Shown here one piece after another: positions 30,171 through 39,091 of a DNA stretch of 64,000 nt. A program made the translations under genes and the position numbers. Origin of the DNA: an uncultured Sutterella sp. (GTDB taxonomy: Bacteria > Pseudomonadota > Gammaproteobacteria > Burkholderiales > Burkholderiaceae_F). The stretch is taken from positions 62,001 to 126,000 of the forward strand of contig CASEFX010000034.1 in the NCBI GenBank assembly GCA_949287305.1, written 5' to 3'. The notes beneath the pieces are model-generated. The model was not told the DNA's origin. It worked only from the letters and a program-made list of their open reading frames with translations, and did no database searches. Position 1 is the first letter of the stretch, and each line of letters starts with the position of its first letter.

Positions 30171-30841
30171 CGCGCGGGCCCCTTTCGGACGGGCTTTTTC
30201 GGCGTCCGTTCGGGGGCGTCGAGCGAGATGCCGCGCGTGACCGAAGCGATTTCCGCCACGCTCACGGCGATGTCTTCGACCGTCTGATCGAGGTTTTCCA
30301 GAGGACTTTCCAGTTCGAGGTCGCGCTTCACATCCAGAAGGTCGCCCGCGAGATCGTCGGGGAGATGACGCAGGATGCCGAGAAGCGCGCTCTGTACGAG
30401 GGGATCCTCGTGGTCGAGCAGTCCCGGCCAGCGGTCGGCCGCTTCCCAGAAGCCCACGGCGAAGGGTTCGACCGCGGCGATGCCTTCCCAGCCGCGCACG
30501 GCGTGCCCGCGTTCGTCTTCGATTTCGTAAAGAATCGGATCGAGCGGTTTGCGCTGGCAGATCGTTCGGTCGATCGAGCGGTAGCGGCGGTAGACGAGCT
30601 CTTCGAGGCGGTCCTGATCGCGCTCGTCCGCAAGTTTCGCTTCGGGGCGGCCTTCGGCGTCGAAAATCCAGGGCATCCAGGCCTGGGGACTCGGTTCCTC
30701 GGGCAGGAGCAGAAGGGCCGTGAGAAAACCGTCCATGCGGTCGGGTTCCATGGGTTCGAAGGGTTCGGGAATCGAGGCGAGCAGTTCGCCGATTTCCACG
30801 AATTCGTCGTCGGTGAGGGGCTTGTCGAAGGGATTTGCCAT
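30155..30841 (-). CDS. UPF0149 (YecA/YgfB) family protein
   Basis: 228 aa. N-terminal PFDKPLTDDEFVEIGELLAS and MEPDRMDGFLTALLLLPEEP followed by PQAWMPWIFDAEG are the UPF0149 core; function unknown. There is no C-terminal SEC-C zinc motif; the end is a basic tail (TPKKPVRKGPARHGRR). Its 3' end overlaps the converging transporter gene by 16 bp. Confidence 0.8.
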   Translation of the reverse strand: MANPFDKPLTDDEFVEIGELLASIPEPFEPMEPDRMDGFLTALLLLPEEPSPQAWMPWIFDAEGRPEAKLADERDQDRLEELVYRRYRSIDRTICQRKPLDPILYEIEDERGHAVRGWEGIAAVEPFAVGFWEAADRWPGLLDHEDPLVQSALLGILRHLPDDLAGDLLDVKRDLELESPLENLDQTVEDIAVSVAEIASVTRGISLDAPERTPKKPVRKGPARHGRR

Positions 30842-30919
30842 GAAGATCTCGAAAGTCGTTCAAAGAGGCCCGTCGGGCCTACAATACAGGCCAAGTGTAC
30901 TGAAATTTACGGAGACGAT

Positions 30920-31297
30920 ATGGCGTTGATCATGTTCAGTTGCCGCGCAACGGGCCCCTTCATCATTTTCGAGGACGTGGTCCGGAAGATCTTCAAGGAA
31001 ATTGGGGAGCCCTGGCGAAACGAAGGCGCCTGGTCCGCCGAAGAACTGCCCGACGTGCTGCGTCGGCTTGACGAAGTTTCCGAGCGGGACAAGGAACGTT
31101 TTCGTCAGAGTGAGGCCGCTCGGGATTCGGAGCGCCGCACGGCGAGCTTCGAAGAGGAGGAGCGCATGGACGAAGAGGACCGTCAGAACGCCCGCAAGGA
31201 CATCGTGCAGCTCTTTCAGCGCATGCAGCCTCTGCGCAGCATGATCGAACGCGCCATCCGGCATGAAGAGCCGGTGATGTGGGGGAAGCCTCACTGA
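30920..31297 (+). CDS. DUF1840 family protein
   Basis: 125 aa from ATG 30920, which has a GGAG ribosome site 6 nt upstream. N-terminal IMFSCRATGPFIIFEDVV and C-terminal LFQRMQPLRSMIERAIRHEE plus VMWGKP match the DUF1840 pattern, a small betaproteobacterial family of unknown function. A strongly charged middle part (about 45-95) is likely helical. A TACAAT -10 candidate lies about 35 bp upstream. Confidence 0.75.
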   Translation: MALIMFSCRATGPFIIFEDVVRKIFKEIGEPWRNEGAWSAEELPDVLRRLDEVSERDKERFRQSEAARDSERRTASFEEEERMDEEDRQNARKDIVQLFQRMQPLRSMIERAIRHEEPVMWGKPH

Positions 31298-31306
31298 GGC
31301 CTCCCC
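31282..31306. terminator. Hairpin between DUF1840 gene and ntrX-like gene
   Basis: GGGGAAGCCTC and GAGGCCTCCCC pair with one mismatch around the DUF1840 stop. No T-run follows, so termination strength is uncertain. Confidence 0.4.
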
Positions 31307-31319
31307 GAAGAGCGCTGGC

Positions 31320-32942
31320 TCAGGATTTCTTGTTTCCGGCGGTTTTGCGCGACCGAGCGTTTCGGCCCGCGCCGCCGGATTTTTTGTTGTTTCTCGCGGC
31401 GGCCCGTTCCTGTTCGCGCCTTTCCTTCTCCGCTTTGGCGCGCTCTTCCCGGAGTTCTCGAATTCGTCCGTTGGCTTCCTGATTGAGTTCCTTCGGGACG
31501 ATGCCGTGCCGCTTGAGCTTGCGGTAGAGGTGCGTGCGTTCCACGCCGACCGTGCGCGCCGCCTCGACCACGCGCAGGTTCGCCTGCAGAAGGTGCGTGA
31601 GGAAATAACTCCGCTCCACCTGATCGCGCACCTTCCGCGCGGTCATGTTGTAGTCGAGCAGAAGGTTGTAGGCGCGCACGTAGACGAGCGGCATCTTCGG
31701 GAGCACCGTCATGGCGACGGCGTCGCGCAGCTGTCTGTGCAGACTCTTGGGGTTGAGTTCCGGGAAGGCGAGCGGCGTGGGACAGAAGCGTTCCGAGAAA
31801 TCGACGCAGAACTGATCCTTGGTGTCGAAGAGTTCGTCGTCCTTGCGGTCGTCGTCCTTTACGTCCCGAACTTCGGCGTAGTCGCGCTCGGATTCGGCGT
31901 TGTACACCGGTTCGGGCAGAACCGTGATGTCCTTGACGCCGGGCAGGGGACTGTCGATGCGGTTGATATTCGAGAGGAATTCAAGCGACCGTTGCAGCGC
32001 CAGTTCGGGTTCCGACGGCATACCGGACGGGGAGCCGTCCGCCTTCGTGCGGATCGCCTGGTCGTGGTAGCGCCCGTGCGGAAGCCCGATCTGACGGGAC
32101 TTCATGCGGCCCCTCATGATCGAGAGAAAGCGCGAGAAATACCGGCGCTTGAGGGCCCGGTTGGCGGAACTGAGCATCCAGTCGGCCGATTCGTACTCGG
32201 GGTGCGTGCACACGATGTCCCGCAGGAGTCCCGCGAGCATCTTGAGGATATAGTTCGGGCCGCCGCGCGTTTCCTTGCGGCGCTCCGTGATTTCGCCGTA
32301 CAGGTCTTCCGGGGAGCGCGAACGCGTCAGATCTTCGTTGAGGCTGCGGCGGAAGTTGTTGAAGAGCTGCCGCAGCTTCTTGTCGGATCGTGCGGGGACC
32401 TTCTTGCCGTTGATCGTGAAGTCGCGCACGGCGGCGTGACGGGGGTGCGAGGGCGCAGCCGCGACCGGCCGAACGCTCGTCTCGCCCGCCGGGGCGTGAC
32501 GGGGCTTGACCGCGGGATTGATCGCGGGCGTCGGCTTGTGGGGCGCGGGCTGGGCGTGCGTGGCGATCCACTCCTGAATGACGCCGTGCACCGTCTCCAG
32601 GAGGCGCTTCATCGAAATCGGCTTTTCCAGGAAGTCCTTGGCGCCGAGCTTGACGGCCTCCATGGCCGTTTCAATGGTGCCGTGCCCCGACATGACGACC
32701 ACGGAGGTGGTGCGCAACAGATTGCGTCCCACCCACTCCTTGAGCAGCGTGATGCCGTCGGTGTCGGGCATCCAGATGTCGAGAAGGATCAGGTTGAAGG
32801 TTTCCTTGGCGAGCATCTGCCGCGCGTGCGCCGCGTCGGGCGCCTCGTACACGAGGAACCCTTCTTCGGAAAGGATTTCCGAGAGCAGGGAGCGGATGCC
32901 GCTTTCGTCGTCAACGATGAGAATCTTGATCATGGTCGTCAC
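31320..32942 (-). CDS. NtrX-like response regulator without AAA+ domain
   Basis: 540 aa, partner of the NtrY-like kinase upstream (20 bp gap). Residues 1-125 are a complete receiver domain: acidic pair IVDDESG, phospho-acceptor Asp55 in LILLDIWMPD, Thr/Ser in VVMSGHG, and Lys107 in LEKPIS. Residues about 440-486 form a Fis-type helix-turn-helix (FLTHLLQANLRVVEAARTVG, then VERTHLYRKLKRHGI). Between them, where NtrX has a sigma54-activating AAA+ ATPase, I find no Walker A, no GAFTGA loop and no Walker B; instead there is a Pro/Ala linker (130-175) and about 260 unrecognised residues. The C-terminal 50 residues are Lys/Arg/Glu-rich. Probably a DNA-binding regulator acting without sigma54 remodelling. 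Confidence 0.8.
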   Translation of the reverse strand: MTTMIKILIVDDESGIRSLLSEILSEEGFLVYEAPDAAHARQMLAKETFNLILLDIWMPDTDGITLLKEWVGRNLLRTTSVVVMSGHGTIETAMEAVKLGAKDFLEKPISMKRLLETVHGVIQEWIATHAQPAPHKPTPAINPAVKPRHAPAGETSVRPVAAAPSHPRHAAVRDFTINGKKVPARSDKKLRQLFNNFRRSLNEDLTRSRSPEDLYGEITERRKETRGGPNYILKMLAGLLRDIVCTHPEYESADWMLSSANRALKRRYFSRFLSIMRGRMKSRQIGLPHGRYHDQAIRTKADGSPSGMPSEPELALQRSLEFLSNINRIDSPLPGVKDITVLPEPVYNAESERDYAEVRDVKDDDRKDDELFDTKDQFCVDFSERFCPTPLAFPELNPKSLHRQLRDAVAMTVLPKMPLVYVRAYNLLLDYNMTARKVRDQVERSYFLTHLLQANLRVVEAARTVGVERTHLYRKLKRHGIVPKELNQEANGRIRELREERAKAEKERREQERAAARNNKKSGGAGRNARSRKTAGNKKS

Positions 32943-32962
32943 GGAACTCGAAGAATTCGATT

Positions 32963-35224
32963 TTACCGTATGGTGCGGTCGGGTTCGGGTTCGGTTTCGG
33001 TCGTGCCGCCGTCGGCGTCCTGAACGGCCTGGACGATGATTTCCACCTGGGCGCCGCAGGGGGCGTCCGTGCGGTTCGAGAGATGGATGGAGGCGCCGTG
33101 GTTGTCCAAAATCTTTTTGACCATGGGGAGTCCGAGCCCCGTACCCGTTTCCTTGGTGGTGACGTACGGTTCAAAAGCGTGGGAGAGAATCGTCTCGCTG
33201 AATCCGGAGCCGTTGTCCTTCAGGAGAAGACGAATGGCGTAGGGAGCGGGTTCGTTGTCCCGGGAGAGCGCCTCCGTCGTGATGACGATGCGGGGCTTTT
33301 CCACATCCGCCATGGCGTCGACGCTGTTGCTCACGAGATTGTGAAGAATCTGCTTCCACTGTCCGACGTCGATCATGACGCGGCATCCGAGGGCGCCGGG
33401 GCGGAAAATGACGGGCATGCCCGCCGAGTGGTAGAGAGACACCACTTCGAAGAGGAACTCGTCGAAAACGACCGCTTCCGGACGGGCGTCGGGAATCCGG
33501 GCGAACTGACGGAAGTCGTCCACCATGGTCTTGAGGGCGTCGACCTGCGTGATGATGGTGCCCGTCGTTCGCTGCAGAAGCGAAAGATCGGCGGGATCGG
33601 AGAGCTTGTCGGCAAGCTTCCACTCGAGACGTTCCGCGGAGAGCCGGATGGGCGTGAGCGGATTCTTGATTTCGTGCGCGAGACGGCGGGCCACTTCGCC
33701 CCAGGCGGCCGAGCGCTGCGCCTCCACGATGGGCGAAATGTCGTCGAACACGACGACGAGTCCCGTCTGCGCGCCGAGCGGCATGGGCGCGATGCGCAGG
33801 AAAAGCGGCATGTTGCGCGGCGTTCGCTGGAGTTCAAACTCAAACGAGAAGGGTTCGTCCGCGCGGCGCTTGTCGCGCTCGCGGCAGAGCGACGCTGCGA
33901 GCGTCGGCTCCGTCTCCCGCAGTTGCGAACCGACGGCGCAGCAGCGGTCGCCGAGCATGCGGTGGGCGGCGTCGTTGCTCGTCACGAGCGTGAGGTCCGC
34001 GTCAAAGACGATCACGCCCGAGGAAATCGTGGCGAGGACGCGCTCGAGGTAGGCCTGCGCCTGTTCGGCCGTCCGGCGCTGCCGTTCGAGCGACTGATGG
34101 GCTTCGGAGAGCTGCCCGATCATCGTGTTGAAGGACTGGGTGAGCGTGTTGATTTCGTCGCTCCCGGAAAACTCTCGGATCGGCTGGAAGACGCCCTCGG
34201 CCACGCGGCGCGTGCCGCGCGCGAGCTGCGCGAGCGGTTGGGCGGCGCGCTTGGCAAACGAGATGGCCGCGACGATGGCGCCGAAGGCGGTGAGAAGGAG
34301 CGTGATCGTGAGGGTCGTGCCGTAAATCGTGCGCAGCGAATCGCGCGAAAAGAGGAGCTCCTGATAGTCGCGGTAGCCCGCAAGCAGTTCGGCCGCGTTT
34401 TCGGTGACGGAGGATTCGACCGGGCGGATGAGCTGCAGGTAGAGCGGTTCCGTGCGGGCATTTCCCAAAAGTCCGCCGCCGAACGAGTCCGAGAGGTAGC
34501 CGTCGTTCGGAATCGGCACGATGACGCGGATCGAGAGGGCTGCGTCGGGATTCTGCTCGCCCGCCTCGAAGATGTCGCCGTCCACCGTCGAGTAGATGCC
34601 GGTGTTTTTGGCGGCCTGAATCTGCAGGTGTCCGGGCATGCTCGGAAGAATGAGGTCGAGCTTTGAGCCCGAAGCGGCCGCGACGGCGGTGAGATTGCCC
34701 GTCAGAACGAGGGCGTCGGCCCCCTGAAGATGTTCGACCTGCTGCAGAAGCTCTCCCATCAGAAGCGACTGCGGGACGTTGCGCAGGGTTTGGGCGATCC
34801 GTCGGGCCTCCTCCTCCGTGTCGGCCTGCTGCCGCGACAGAATGCTTCGGGTGATGGTGACGCCGCTCTCGAGCGCGCGCTCGACGCGCACGTCGAACCA
34901 CGCCTCGATGCTTCGAGCGATGAAGGCGCTCGAAATGAAGAAGAGCACGATGGTCGGCACCACCGCGAGGACCATGGTCGAGAGCGTGAGGCGAACCGTG
35001 AGCTTGGAGCCGAAGATCCCCGCCCGGTAGCGGCGCATCAGCTGCCAGCCCATCGCCACCACGGTGCCGAAGAGCGTGATGACGAGAAAGACGTTGAGGA
35101 TCAGCAGGACGGGGTAGTACCCGTCAAAGAGAGTCGGGTCGGCGCTCGAGATGGCGAGGCCGAAGAGCGCGATGCACCCGAAGGCAAGCGCTGCGGCGAC
35201 GGCAAAACGAAGCTTGTGATGCAT
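32963..35224 (-). CDS. ntrY: NtrY-like membrane sensor histidine kinase
   Basis: 753 aa. Three N-terminal membrane segments (about 8-25, 36-58, 82-103), a periplasmic region (about 105-285), another membrane helix (TITLLLTAFGAIVAAISFA), HAMP, a PAS domain (about 390-500), HisKA with His517 in RRLAHEIKNPLTPIRLSAER, and HATPase motifs (NLVSNSVDAM, LLKDNGSGF, TGTGLGLPMVKKIL). This is the NtrY layout, linked in other bacteria to nitrogen, redox or envelope signalling. Its partner regulator lacks the usual ATPase. Confidence 0.9.
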   Translation of the reverse strand: MHHKLRFAVAAALAFGCIALFGLAISSADPTLFDGYYPVLLILNVFLVITLFGTVVAMGWQLMRRYRAGIFGSKLTVRLTLSTMVLAVVPTIVLFFISSAFIARSIEAWFDVRVERALESGVTITRSILSRQQADTEEEARRIAQTLRNVPQSLLMGELLQQVEHLQGADALVLTGNLTAVAAASGSKLDLILPSMPGHLQIQAAKNTGIYSTVDGDIFEAGEQNPDAALSIRVIVPIPNDGYLSDSFGGGLLGNARTEPLYLQLIRPVESSVTENAAELLAGYRDYQELLFSRDSLRTIYGTTLTITLLLTAFGAIVAAISFAKRAAQPLAQLARGTRRVAEGVFQPIREFSGSDEINTLTQSFNTMIGQLSEAHQSLERQRRTAEQAQAYLERVLATISSGVIVFDADLTLVTSNDAAHRMLGDRCCAVGSQLRETEPTLAASLCRERDKRRADEPFSFEFELQRTPRNMPLFLRIAPMPLGAQTGLVVVFDDISPIVEAQRSAAWGEVARRLAHEIKNPLTPIRLSAERLEWKLADKLSDPADLSLLQRTTGTIITQVDALKTMVDDFRQFARIPDARPEAVVFDEFLFEVVSLYHSAGMPVIFRPGALGCRVMIDVGQWKQILHNLVSNSVDAMADVEKPRIVITTEALSRDNEPAPYAIRLLLKDNGSGFSETILSHAFEPYVTTKETGTGLGLPMVKKILDNHGASIHLSNRTDAPCGAQVEIIVQAVQDADGGTTETEPEPDRTIR

Positions 35225-35228
35225 CGCC

Positions 35229-35831
35229 TCACTCCGTTTCGGCCACTTCGGGAGGAATCTCGATGGGGGTCCACTCGGAGGTGAGGGTCCACTCGTCGGC
35301 TCCCGCGGTCGTCACCTGCATGGGTTTGGGAAGTTTGCTCGCGTCGAGCGAAAAGCGGACTTCGGCGGTGTAGTCGTTGGGATCGCGGATGATGTCGGAC
35401 GGTCCCACGCGCCAGCGGCGGATGTTTTTGACGAGCGGCAGGGCCTGTTCGTAGGTGTCGAAGTTCTGGGAGAGACCGCCGTAGGAGACGCGGTAGCGCT
35501 GCGTGAGCGGGTCGTAGGAAAGACGCACGAAGAAGTGGCGCTCCTCGAGCGTGCGGTCGAGCCAGTACCAGCGTTCCTGACGCAGTTGGAAGTCGTGTCG
35601 GAAATAGAGCGCGATGCCCCGCTGCAGGGCTTCCCGCAGGGGTTGCGGAAGATCGAACTCGTAGGAGGCCGCCAAAAAGAGTCCCGGACTTTCTCCGGGC
35701 TCGTCCCGAGTGAGCTGCGCGCGCATCAACGTGGCCTCGGCCGCCAGGGCGGCGGCCGAAACCAGAAGCGTTCCCGCCGCCGCGGCGGCGAGAACGAATC
35801 GGCGAACGTTTTTTCGCTCGGGAATCAGCAT
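35229..35831 (-). CDS. DUF4390 family protein
   Basis: 200 aa with a cleavable signal (FVLAAAAAGTLLVSAAALAA), so exported. Family blocks: DFQLRQERWYWLDRTLEERH, LTQRYRVSYGGLSQNFDTYE and the C-terminal PKPMQVTTAGADEWTLTSEW. Function unknown. DUF4390 genes sit between rsmB and ntrY in Burkholderiales, suggesting a link with the NtrY sensor, perhaps as a periplasmic partner (inference). Confidence 0.82.
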   Translation of the reverse strand: MLIPERKNVRRFVLAAAAAGTLLVSAAALAAEATLMRAQLTRDEPGESPGLFLAASYEFDLPQPLREALQRGIALYFRHDFQLRQERWYWLDRTLEERHFFVRLSYDPLTQRYRVSYGGLSQNFDTYEQALPLVKNIRRWRVGPSDIIRDPNDYTAEVRFSLDASKLPKPMQVTTAGADEWTLTSEWTPIEIPPEVAETE

Positions 35832-35832
35832 C

Positions 35833-37134
35833 TCACTTCTTTCGAATCAGCGCGTAAAAGAACCCGTCGTGAATCCCCGGACGCTTTTCGTCCCCCGTCC
35901 AGGGCTCTTCCCGGGGAAACAAGGGCATCATACCCTCGTTTTTCTCCCCGAGTGGCACGAGCTCGGCATCTTCGTTTTCCTTGAGGAAGGCCCGGATCTG
36001 CTCGGGACCCTCTTCCGGAAAGACCGAACAGGTGCAATAGAGAAGATGGCCGCCCGACTTCAATACGGGCCAGAGCGCGCGCAGAAGGCGGCGCTGCTGA
36101 CGGGCGAGCGACGCGATGTCTTCGGGGCGGCGGATCCAGGGAACGTCGGGCTGACGGCGAACGATGCCGCTGGCCGTACAGGGCGCGTCGAGGAGGACGG
36201 CGTCGAAGGGGCGTCCGTCAAACCACTTTTCCGTGCGGGCCGCGTCAGTCGTGACAAGCTCGGCCGAGAGACCGAGGCGATCGAGCGTGCCGCGGATTTT
36301 CTCCGCGCGCTTCGGATCGATTTCGAGAGCCGTCACTTCGCAGTCGCAACGTTCGAGCAGATGCGCCGTCTTTCCGCCCGGAGCGGCGCAGGCGTCGAGC
36401 ACCCGATCGCCAGGACGGACGGGAAGCAGGTGGGCGGCGAGCTGCGTGCCGGCGTCCTGTACGGAGACGAGTCCTTCGGCAAATCCCGGCAATGCGGTGA
36501 CGGGCACGGGCGAAGCGAGCGTGAGCGCTTCCGCGCCGCTTTGCACCGAGGCGAGGTTCTGGCGGGCGAGCAAAGCCCGGTAGGCTTCGGGCGTCGTTTT
36601 GCGCAGATTCACGCGCAGCGTCATCGGGGGATGGCGCTGCACGAGCGTCAGGACGCGTTCCCAGTCCTCCGGCATGGCGCGCTTCATTCGTTCGATCCAC
36701 CAGGCGGGCGCGTTGAAGCGGACGGTCTCCAGGCGCATGGCGCGCGCGAAACGCTCCTTTTCCTCCCGGATGAGCCGGCGCAGAACGGCGTTGAGAAAGC
36801 CCGCGCCCTTTTGCGTGTCGGGACGGCGTTTGGCGGCCGTGACCAGCTGGTCGACGAGCGTGAAGGGCGTGAAGGTCTTCTCGCAGAGGGCGGCGATCCC
36901 GAGGTGAAGGAGCGCCCGAAGGGCCGGCTGCGGGGGGCGGTCGACCAGGTCTTCCGTCACGGCGTCGCAGAGCGCCCGGTGACGAAGCGTCAGATAGAGA
37001 AGCGCCTGCACGGCCGATCGGTGCGAGGAGGGAACGCCCTCGAGGGCGCCCGCGAGGCTTCGTCCCTCGCCGAGGCGCAGCTGGGCTTCGACCACCCAGC
37101 GGGCCACTTGGGAAAGCGGGAGCTGTTCACTCAT
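35833..37134 (-). CDS. rsmB: 16S rRNA (cytosine-967-C5)-methyltransferase
   Basis: 433 aa with an N-terminal NusB-like domain (about 1-145) and a SAM methyltransferase domain: SAM site LDACAAPGGKTAHLLE, catalytic Cys in LLDAPCTASGIVRRQPDV and second conserved Cys in LLYCTCSVFPEEG. Methylates C967 of 16S rRNA. It overlaps fmt by 4 bp and is followed by DUF4390 with a 1 bp gap. Confidence 0.96.
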   Translation of the reverse strand: MSEQLPLSQVARWVVEAQLRLGEGRSLAGALEGVPSSHRSAVQALLYLTLRHRALCDAVTEDLVDRPPQPALRALLHLGIAALCEKTFTPFTLVDQLVTAAKRRPDTQKGAGFLNAVLRRLIREEKERFARAMRLETVRFNAPAWWIERMKRAMPEDWERVLTLVQRHPPMTLRVNLRKTTPEAYRALLARQNLASVQSGAEALTLASPVPVTALPGFAEGLVSVQDAGTQLAAHLLPVRPGDRVLDACAAPGGKTAHLLERCDCEVTALEIDPKRAEKIRGTLDRLGLSAELVTTDAARTEKWFDGRPFDAVLLDAPCTASGIVRRQPDVPWIRRPEDIASLARQQRRLLRALWPVLKSGGHLLYCTCSVFPEEGPEQIRAFLKENEDAELVPLGEKNEGMMPLFPREEPWTGDEKRPGIHDGFFYALIRKK

Positions 37135-38087
37135 GCGAGAACCTCGTTCACCTCAAGGGGAAGACTCTGCAGGAAGCTCTCCGCCGGCATGCGGGGTTTG
37201 CCCGGACGCTGCAGGACGGTGGCGCGCAGGGCCCCTTCGCCGCAGGCAATGGTGAGGCCGTCCTTCACGGAAAGAACGGTGCCCGGGGCGCCTTCGCCCG
37301 CCACGGGTTCGGCTTCCCAGACCTTGACGTTGAGGTCGCCGTGCACGAAGTAGACGCTCGGGAAGGGCGTGAAGGCGCGGATTCGGCGGGCGATGACTTC
37401 GGCGCTCTGCGTCCAGTCGATGCGGCCTTCGCTCTTCTGGAGCTTTTCCGCGTACACGATCCCTTCCTCGGGCTGGGGCGTCCAGGTGAGGTCGTAGGGG
37501 TGTTCAAGCGCCTCGACCAGGAGATCCGCGCCGATGTGCGCGATCCGGTCCATGAGCGTCGCGTTCGTGTCTTCCTTCGTGATCGGGGTCGAGCGCACGG
37601 AGATCATCGGGCCCGTATCGAGTCCGAGCTCCATCTTCATGAGGGTGACGCCCGTCTCGGCGTCGCCCGCTTCGATGGCGCGGGCGACGGGCGCCGCCCC
37701 GCGCCAGCGGGGCAGCAGGCTGCCGTGAATGTTGATCGCGCGGATGTCCCGGTCCCGACCGATGCCTTTGGCGCATTCGAGCACGGGCGCGGGAAGAATG
37801 AGCCCGTAGGCCGCCACGATGAGCACGTCGGCCTCGAGATTGCGCAGGGTTTCGTGCACGGCGGCCGCCCCTTCGGGGTCCCGCTTGAGGCTCAGCGTTT
37901 GCGGCGTCAGCAAGGGGAGGCCGTGCTCTAGCGCCAGGGTCTTCACGGGCGAGGCCGTGAGCTTCATCCCGCGGCCGCTCGGCCGATCGGGCTGCGAGAG
38001 CACCAGTGCGATTTCGTGACCCGCGCGGATCAGGGCTTCGAGAGCCACCGCGGCAAAGTCCGGAGTTCCGGCAAAAATCAGACGCAT
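37131..38087 (-). CDS. fmt: Methionyl-tRNA formyltransferase
   Basis: Formylates initiator Met-tRNA. 318 aa from ATG 38087 (MRLIFAGTPDFAAVALEALI); upstream in-frame codons are not part of the family. Motifs: folate/catalytic INIHGSLLPRWRGAAPVARA, VTLMKMELGLDTGPM, and a C-terminal OB-fold domain. The usual partner def lies 1 kb away behind an alpha/beta hydrolase gene on the other strand. Confidence 0.97.
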   Translation of the reverse strand: MRLIFAGTPDFAAVALEALIRAGHEIALVLSQPDRPSGRGMKLTASPVKTLALEHGLPLLTPQTLSLKRDPEGAAAVHETLRNLEADVLIVAAYGLILPAPVLECAKGIGRDRDIRAINIHGSLLPRWRGAAPVARAIEAGDAETGVTLMKMELGLDTGPMISVRSTPITKEDTNATLMDRIAHIGADLLVEALEHPYDLTWTPQPEEGIVYAEKLQKSEGRIDWTQSAEVIARRIRAFTPFPSVYFVHGDLNVKVWEAEPVAGEGAPGTVLSVKDGLTIACGEGALRATVLQRPGKPRMPAESFLQSLPLEVNEVLA

Positions 38088-38194
38088 AGTGATTCCAAAT
38101 GAAGGTTTTTCGCGGCTTTCCGAAAGCCGCCGACAAATTATTATTTCATTATGCCGTGTTGCGATCCGCAACGGCCCGTTCCCAAGGAGTCGCC

Positions 38195-39088
38195 GTGCCC
38201 TTCTTCGAATACAACGAAAAACGTTTTCACTACGAAACCTACGGATCCGACGACGCGCCGTCCCTGATCCTTCTTATGGGACTCGGCATGGCGGGCAGCA
38301 TGTGGCCGGAAGCCTTTTTCGTGCCGTTTCTGCGCGCGGGCCTGCGGGTGATCGTCTTTGACAACCGCGACTCGGGCGAGAGCGTGCACTGCACGGAGTC
38401 GCCCGTGACGGAGCGCGACGTTCTGACGGCCATCGGCCGGGCCGTTCTGCGCCGGCCCGTGTCGGCGCCCTATGCGCTCGAAGACATGGCGATCGACGTG
38501 GAGCGCCTGATGGACCACCTTGCCGTGCGGCGCACCCACGTTGTGGGATTTTCCATGGGCGGCATGATCGCGCAGGTGCTTGCAACGCACAGCCCCAACC
38601 GCGTGGCGACGCTCTCGAGCCTTTCGTCGGCCGTGGGCAATCCCTCGACGGGGATCGGAAAGTTCATGACGATCTATACGCTCCTCAAGGCGCCGGGCGA
38701 AAGTCCGGAAGAGAGAAGGAGCTACTACCGAAGGGTGCTGCGCGCGCTCGAAGGAAAGCGGTATCCCGCCTCGGAGGAGCAGCTCGAAGCGCAGGTTTCG
38801 ATCGCCTCCGAAATGCCCTTCGATCCCGTCGCGACGAACCGGCAGCTGCTCGCGATTCTGGCGAGCGGAGACCGCAGTCATCAACTGCGGCAAATCACCG
38901 TTCCGACGCTCGTCGTGCACGGCCGTGACGATCCGCTTTTGCCCTTCGCCGCGGGCGAAGAAACGGCCCGGCTGATCGAAGGGGCGAAACTGATCGGCAT
39001 CGACGGCCTCGGACATCAGATTCCCGAGGCGCTCTTCGGGACGATCGGCGAAGCCGTGCTCTCCCACGTCTTCGCGCATCCCGCGTAA
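38195..39088 (+). CDS. Alpha/beta hydrolase
   Basis: 297 aa from GTG 38195, chosen because an AAGGAG ribosome site lies 6 nt upstream; an in-frame ATG at 38099 would add 32 residues without family character. Catalytic triad candidates: Ser in VVGFSMGGMIAQVLA, Asp in VVHGRDDPLLPF and His in GLGHQIPEA. The oxyanion region is LLMGLGMAGSMWP. Substrate unknown. Confidence 0.85.
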   Translation: MPFFEYNEKRFHYETYGSDDAPSLILLMGLGMAGSMWPEAFFVPFLRAGLRVIVFDNRDSGESVHCTESPVTERDVLTAIGRAVLRRPVSAPYALEDMAIDVERLMDHLAVRRTHVVGFSMGGMIAQVLATHSPNRVATLSSLSSAVGNPSTGIGKFMTIYTLLKAPGESPEERRSYYRRVLRALEGKRYPASEEQLEAQVSIASEMPFDPVATNRQLLAILASGDRSHQLRQITVPTLVVHGRDDPLLPFAAGEETARLIEGAKLIGIDGLGHQIPEALFGTIGEAVLSHVFAHPA

Positions 39089-39091
39089 GGA

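Noticed and set aside
28707..30863. Open frame of 718 codons antisense to the transporter gene
   Set aside because: Overlaps rsuA end, the AmpG-like gene and the UPF0149 gene; Arg-rich, no motifs.
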